Source: an uncultured Bacteroidales bacterium
GTDB lineage: Bacteria > Bacteroidota > Bacteroidia > Bacteroidales > Muribaculaceae
DNA length: 7,097 nucleotides
Direction of reading: 5' to 3'
NCBI GenBank assembly: GCA_947175585.1
Contig: CAMWNL010000079.1
Location: forward strand, 1-7,097
Below the pieces are notes generated by a model. The model made no database searches. It had not been told where the DNA came from and saw nothing but the letters and a program-made list of their open reading frames with translations. Position numbers and translations under genes: made by a program. This document shows positions 5,252-7,097 of the stretch, one piece after another (position 1 is the first letter of the stretch; the number at the start of each line of letters is the position of its first letter).

Positions 5252-7097
5252 TTCTTTTTTAATTCAGATTCAGATTCTTTTACGGCAGGAGCCGGGATAA
5301 GTCCTTCCTTTATAAAAAGAAGTGAGTCAGATGCTGACACAGGACTATCGTCAAGATTAATATCAACAGCGATATTACTGTTGCCGGGCAAAGCAAGTTT
5401 AGCAAACTCGGCCTTACGGACACCTCTACGGAACACATTTTCAATCTGGTCAATAAGATTGATTCTGGCGGTATCGACAACGAGACGACGCTCTATCGCC
5501 TGCTTCTCATCAAATTTTGCACGACCCAGCTTAATCTTATAATGCTCGGGATTACCTTTTATTGTAATACCGAATTTGAAAGGCAGAGGAGATTTGAGGA
5601 CAGAGATGAGATAGTTGAAATTCAGAGCCAAATCATTGTGCCCCTGCACTCCGATCCTATACCTGTCAATGTCAAAGATGAACGGGAAAAGTTGCATCTG
5701 ACTGTCGGAAATAATTGCTTCGACATTCATGTGGTCAATAATATTGCGCTGCTTATCTTTAAACATCAACCATTTAGCTATTGTCTTAAACGTATCTGCA
5801 TCCAGCAGCTGCAATGAGTCGCCCTGAAGCTTTATGGCCGCTGTGAGGGTCGGTAGATCAAGCACCATATCCGGAGCGATGTCAACGGTCGCGGCAAGAT
5901 CGGCATTAATTATACCTGAAATATCACGCAATAACGGCATTATAGAGTCTAATGCCGGCACGAGATCGACAAATTTGGAAATATCGAAATCATTAACTTT
6001 CAGACCAAATCCAAAACGCATATCCCTGGCTGTCGGCGCTGAATATAGAGCAGACAAATCTATTGACCCAACGTCAGAAGCAGCTCTCATCTGATGCAGA
6101 TTGATGGCTCCGTCATAAAGCATGACGTTTCCGGTCAAACCATGCAACAACAGATCTGAATATATAATATTGTTAGCTCGGAGCTTAACATCTGCCTGTA
6201 TATTTGCCGGAACGATAAACGGCGCTATACTGTCCTGTCCATGAATGGTAGCTCCGCTGAGTTCTTTTTCAAACAGAGAATCGTTATCAACTATATCAAG
6301 ATGAGAGAAATCACTCTGACGATGCTCTCTGTTTGCTGCTCCTTTGAAAAATCCGTCGGCCAATTGATTGACATCTACAGTGTCACTAACCGCTTCAAAT
6401 TCTATTTTGAGAGGAGACAAACGTTTTTTTGCCGTCAGCGCTCCCTTGACATTGGTTATACGCCCGTCTGCAAGAAAGTCTGATCGACCGACTTTATATG
6501 CAATCTGCTTCAAGAGAATTGTATCGTTGTTGAAAACTATGCTAAGACTATCAAGACGATTTCGCAATGGGAATAAAGGAGTAAACAGTCCTGCTCTGTG
6601 AGACGTCAAAGAGCCATTTATATTCCAGTTTAACAAAAACTTGGAAAGGGCTTTTGAGGTGCCCCAGTCTATTATCTCTGTTAGAGAATCAGTCATTTCG
6701 GAGTGGACTCGATGATGTCTGCTTCGATGCTGTCGCCTGTGTGCGAGAGCTAATGCGTAAACCGAATCCGGAGATAAATCAGGATGAGATTTAGATAAAG
6801 AATCGGCAGTCTTCTTTATTTCTCTTGCAAAACGCGTAACCGGCTTTTTATGCATGTCTACGTGAAGTGCGGAACGGGAGAACAACATTCGCGCATCTTT
6901 ACTTCCGGCTGACATGCGATCAATGGACAGATCAAACAAAAATTCAGGCACACGTTCCATGTCTTTGAAACGTCTCATCACCACCCGACCGCCAATCTCG
7001 CGGAAACGTGCTCCGGCAGAATCGGTAATTGAAGTAACGTTTAAGGTCGCGATTTTCAGTCCGCCACCCATCGGCACTACGATTGTAGTGTCATCAC
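5248..7097 (-). CDS. AsmA-like envelope protein, C-terminal 615 residues (5' end outside window)
   Basis: The frame is open from the TGA at 5248-5250 to the right edge, so the start lies beyond 7097; the in-frame GTG at 7077 and ATG at 7071 are not the true start, because coding continues upstream (D-D-T-T-I-V before them). It is long and rich in alternating beta-strand-like segments. The last half carries an AsmA-like C-terminal region (about visible residues 295-530): repeated 'L-x-G-x-V...G-x-I-x-L' strands, then LFPFIFDIDRYRIGVQGHND and FKFGITIKGNPEHYKIKLG. AsmA/TamB/YhdP relatives are anchored in the inner membrane with the bulk in the periplasm and are implicated in lipid transport and outer-membrane homeostasis; the role of the Bacteroidetes members is largely unstudied. 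A His/Arg-rich patch lies at visible residues 119-131. The gene ends in a short acidic/Ser repeat, then LKKK, and overlaps the HAD gene by 4 bases. Confidence 0.83.
   Translation of the reverse strand, partial: DDTTIVVPMGGGLKIATLNVTSITDSAGARFREIGGRVVMRRFKDMERVPEFLFDLSIDRMSAGSKDARMLFSRSALHVDMHKKPVTRFAREIKKTADSLSKSHPDLSPDSVYALALAHRRQHRSRHHRVHSEMTDSLTEIIDWGTSKALSKFLLNWNINGSLTSHRAGLFTPLFPLRNRLDSLSIVFNNDTILLKQIAYKVGRSDFLADGRITNVKGALTAKKRLSPLKIEFEAVSDTVDVNQLADGFFKGAANREHRQSDFSHLDIVDNDSLFEKELSGATIHGQDSIAPFIVPANIQADVKLRANNIIYSDLLLHGLTGNVMLYDGAINLHQMRAASDVGSIDLSALYSAPTARDMRFGFGLKVNDFDISKFVDLVPALDSIMPLLRDISGIINADLAATVDIAPDMVLDLPTLTAAIKLQGDSLQLLDADTFKTIAKWLMFKDKQRNIIDHMNVEAIISDSQMQLFPFIFDIDRYRIGVQGHNDLALNFNYLISVLKSPLPFKFGITIKGNPEHYKIKLGRAKFDEKQAIERRLVVDTARINLIDQIENVFRRGVRKAEFAKLALPGNSNIAVDINLDDSPVSASDSLLFIKEGLIPAPAVKESESELKKK

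Noticed and set aside
5264..5278. Tandem AGATTC hexamer as a possible phase-variable repeat
   Set aside because: Only two full copies, and six-base units would not shift the reading frame; it encodes a short Glu-Ser repeat.
5248..7077. Complete 609-residue AsmA-like gene starting at the GTG at 7077
   Set aside because: The frame stays open to the window edge with plausible coding residues, and no N-terminal signal or membrane anchor follows this GTG, so the gene is 5'-truncated by the window rather than starting here.

Overview
The window looks like a chromosomal stretch from a Bacteroidota bacterium, most likely order Bacteroidales; a gut Muribaculaceae- or Bacteroides-type genome is a guess. 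The signs are: TAnnTTTG -7 promoter boxes, A-rich start regions with no clear Shine-Dalgarno, a Bacteroidetes-style AsmA-like protein, and a HAD hydrolase resembling Bacteroides thetaiotaomicron BT2127 (similarity judged from memory). GC content is moderate. I see no tRNA, rRNA, CRISPR array, insertion sequence or phage gene.

Layout from left to right. Positions 1-1250 (minus) hold a MATE-family multidrug/Na+ antiporter whose C-terminus is cut by the window edge. Positions 1251-1357 are a divergent promoter region carrying two inverted TAATTTTG boxes. Positions 1358-2092 (plus) encode a secreted class A (PhoN/PhoC-type) acid phosphatase with a complete PAP2 catalytic signature. The 2093-2210 gap between convergent genes holds a strong stem-loop, probably a bidirectional terminator.

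The rest (7097 down to 2211, all minus) is one tightly packed four-gene unit, transcribed in the order AsmA-like envelope protein (5' end missing), BT2127-like HAD phosphohydrolase, 3-dehydroquinate synthase AroB, and an orphan membrane sensor histidine kinase. Junctions are a 4-base ATGA overlap, a 4-base gap and a 10-base gap, so co-transcription is very likely and its promoter lies beyond the right edge. The genes do not form an obvious single pathway: envelope biogenesis, phosphate-ester or pyrophosphate hydrolysis, shikimate-pathway aromatic synthesis and signal sensing.

The region is mostly ordinary core-genome content and I found no convincing new system. The points most worth a second look are a correctly phased A-AAA-AAG heptamer at the AsmA/HAD overlap (with a topological argument against it), the orphan kinase's unassigned periplasmic sensor domain, a substitution in the HAD cap motif, a 16-bp perfect palindrome inside the HAD gene, and a His/Arg-rich patch in the AsmA-like protein.
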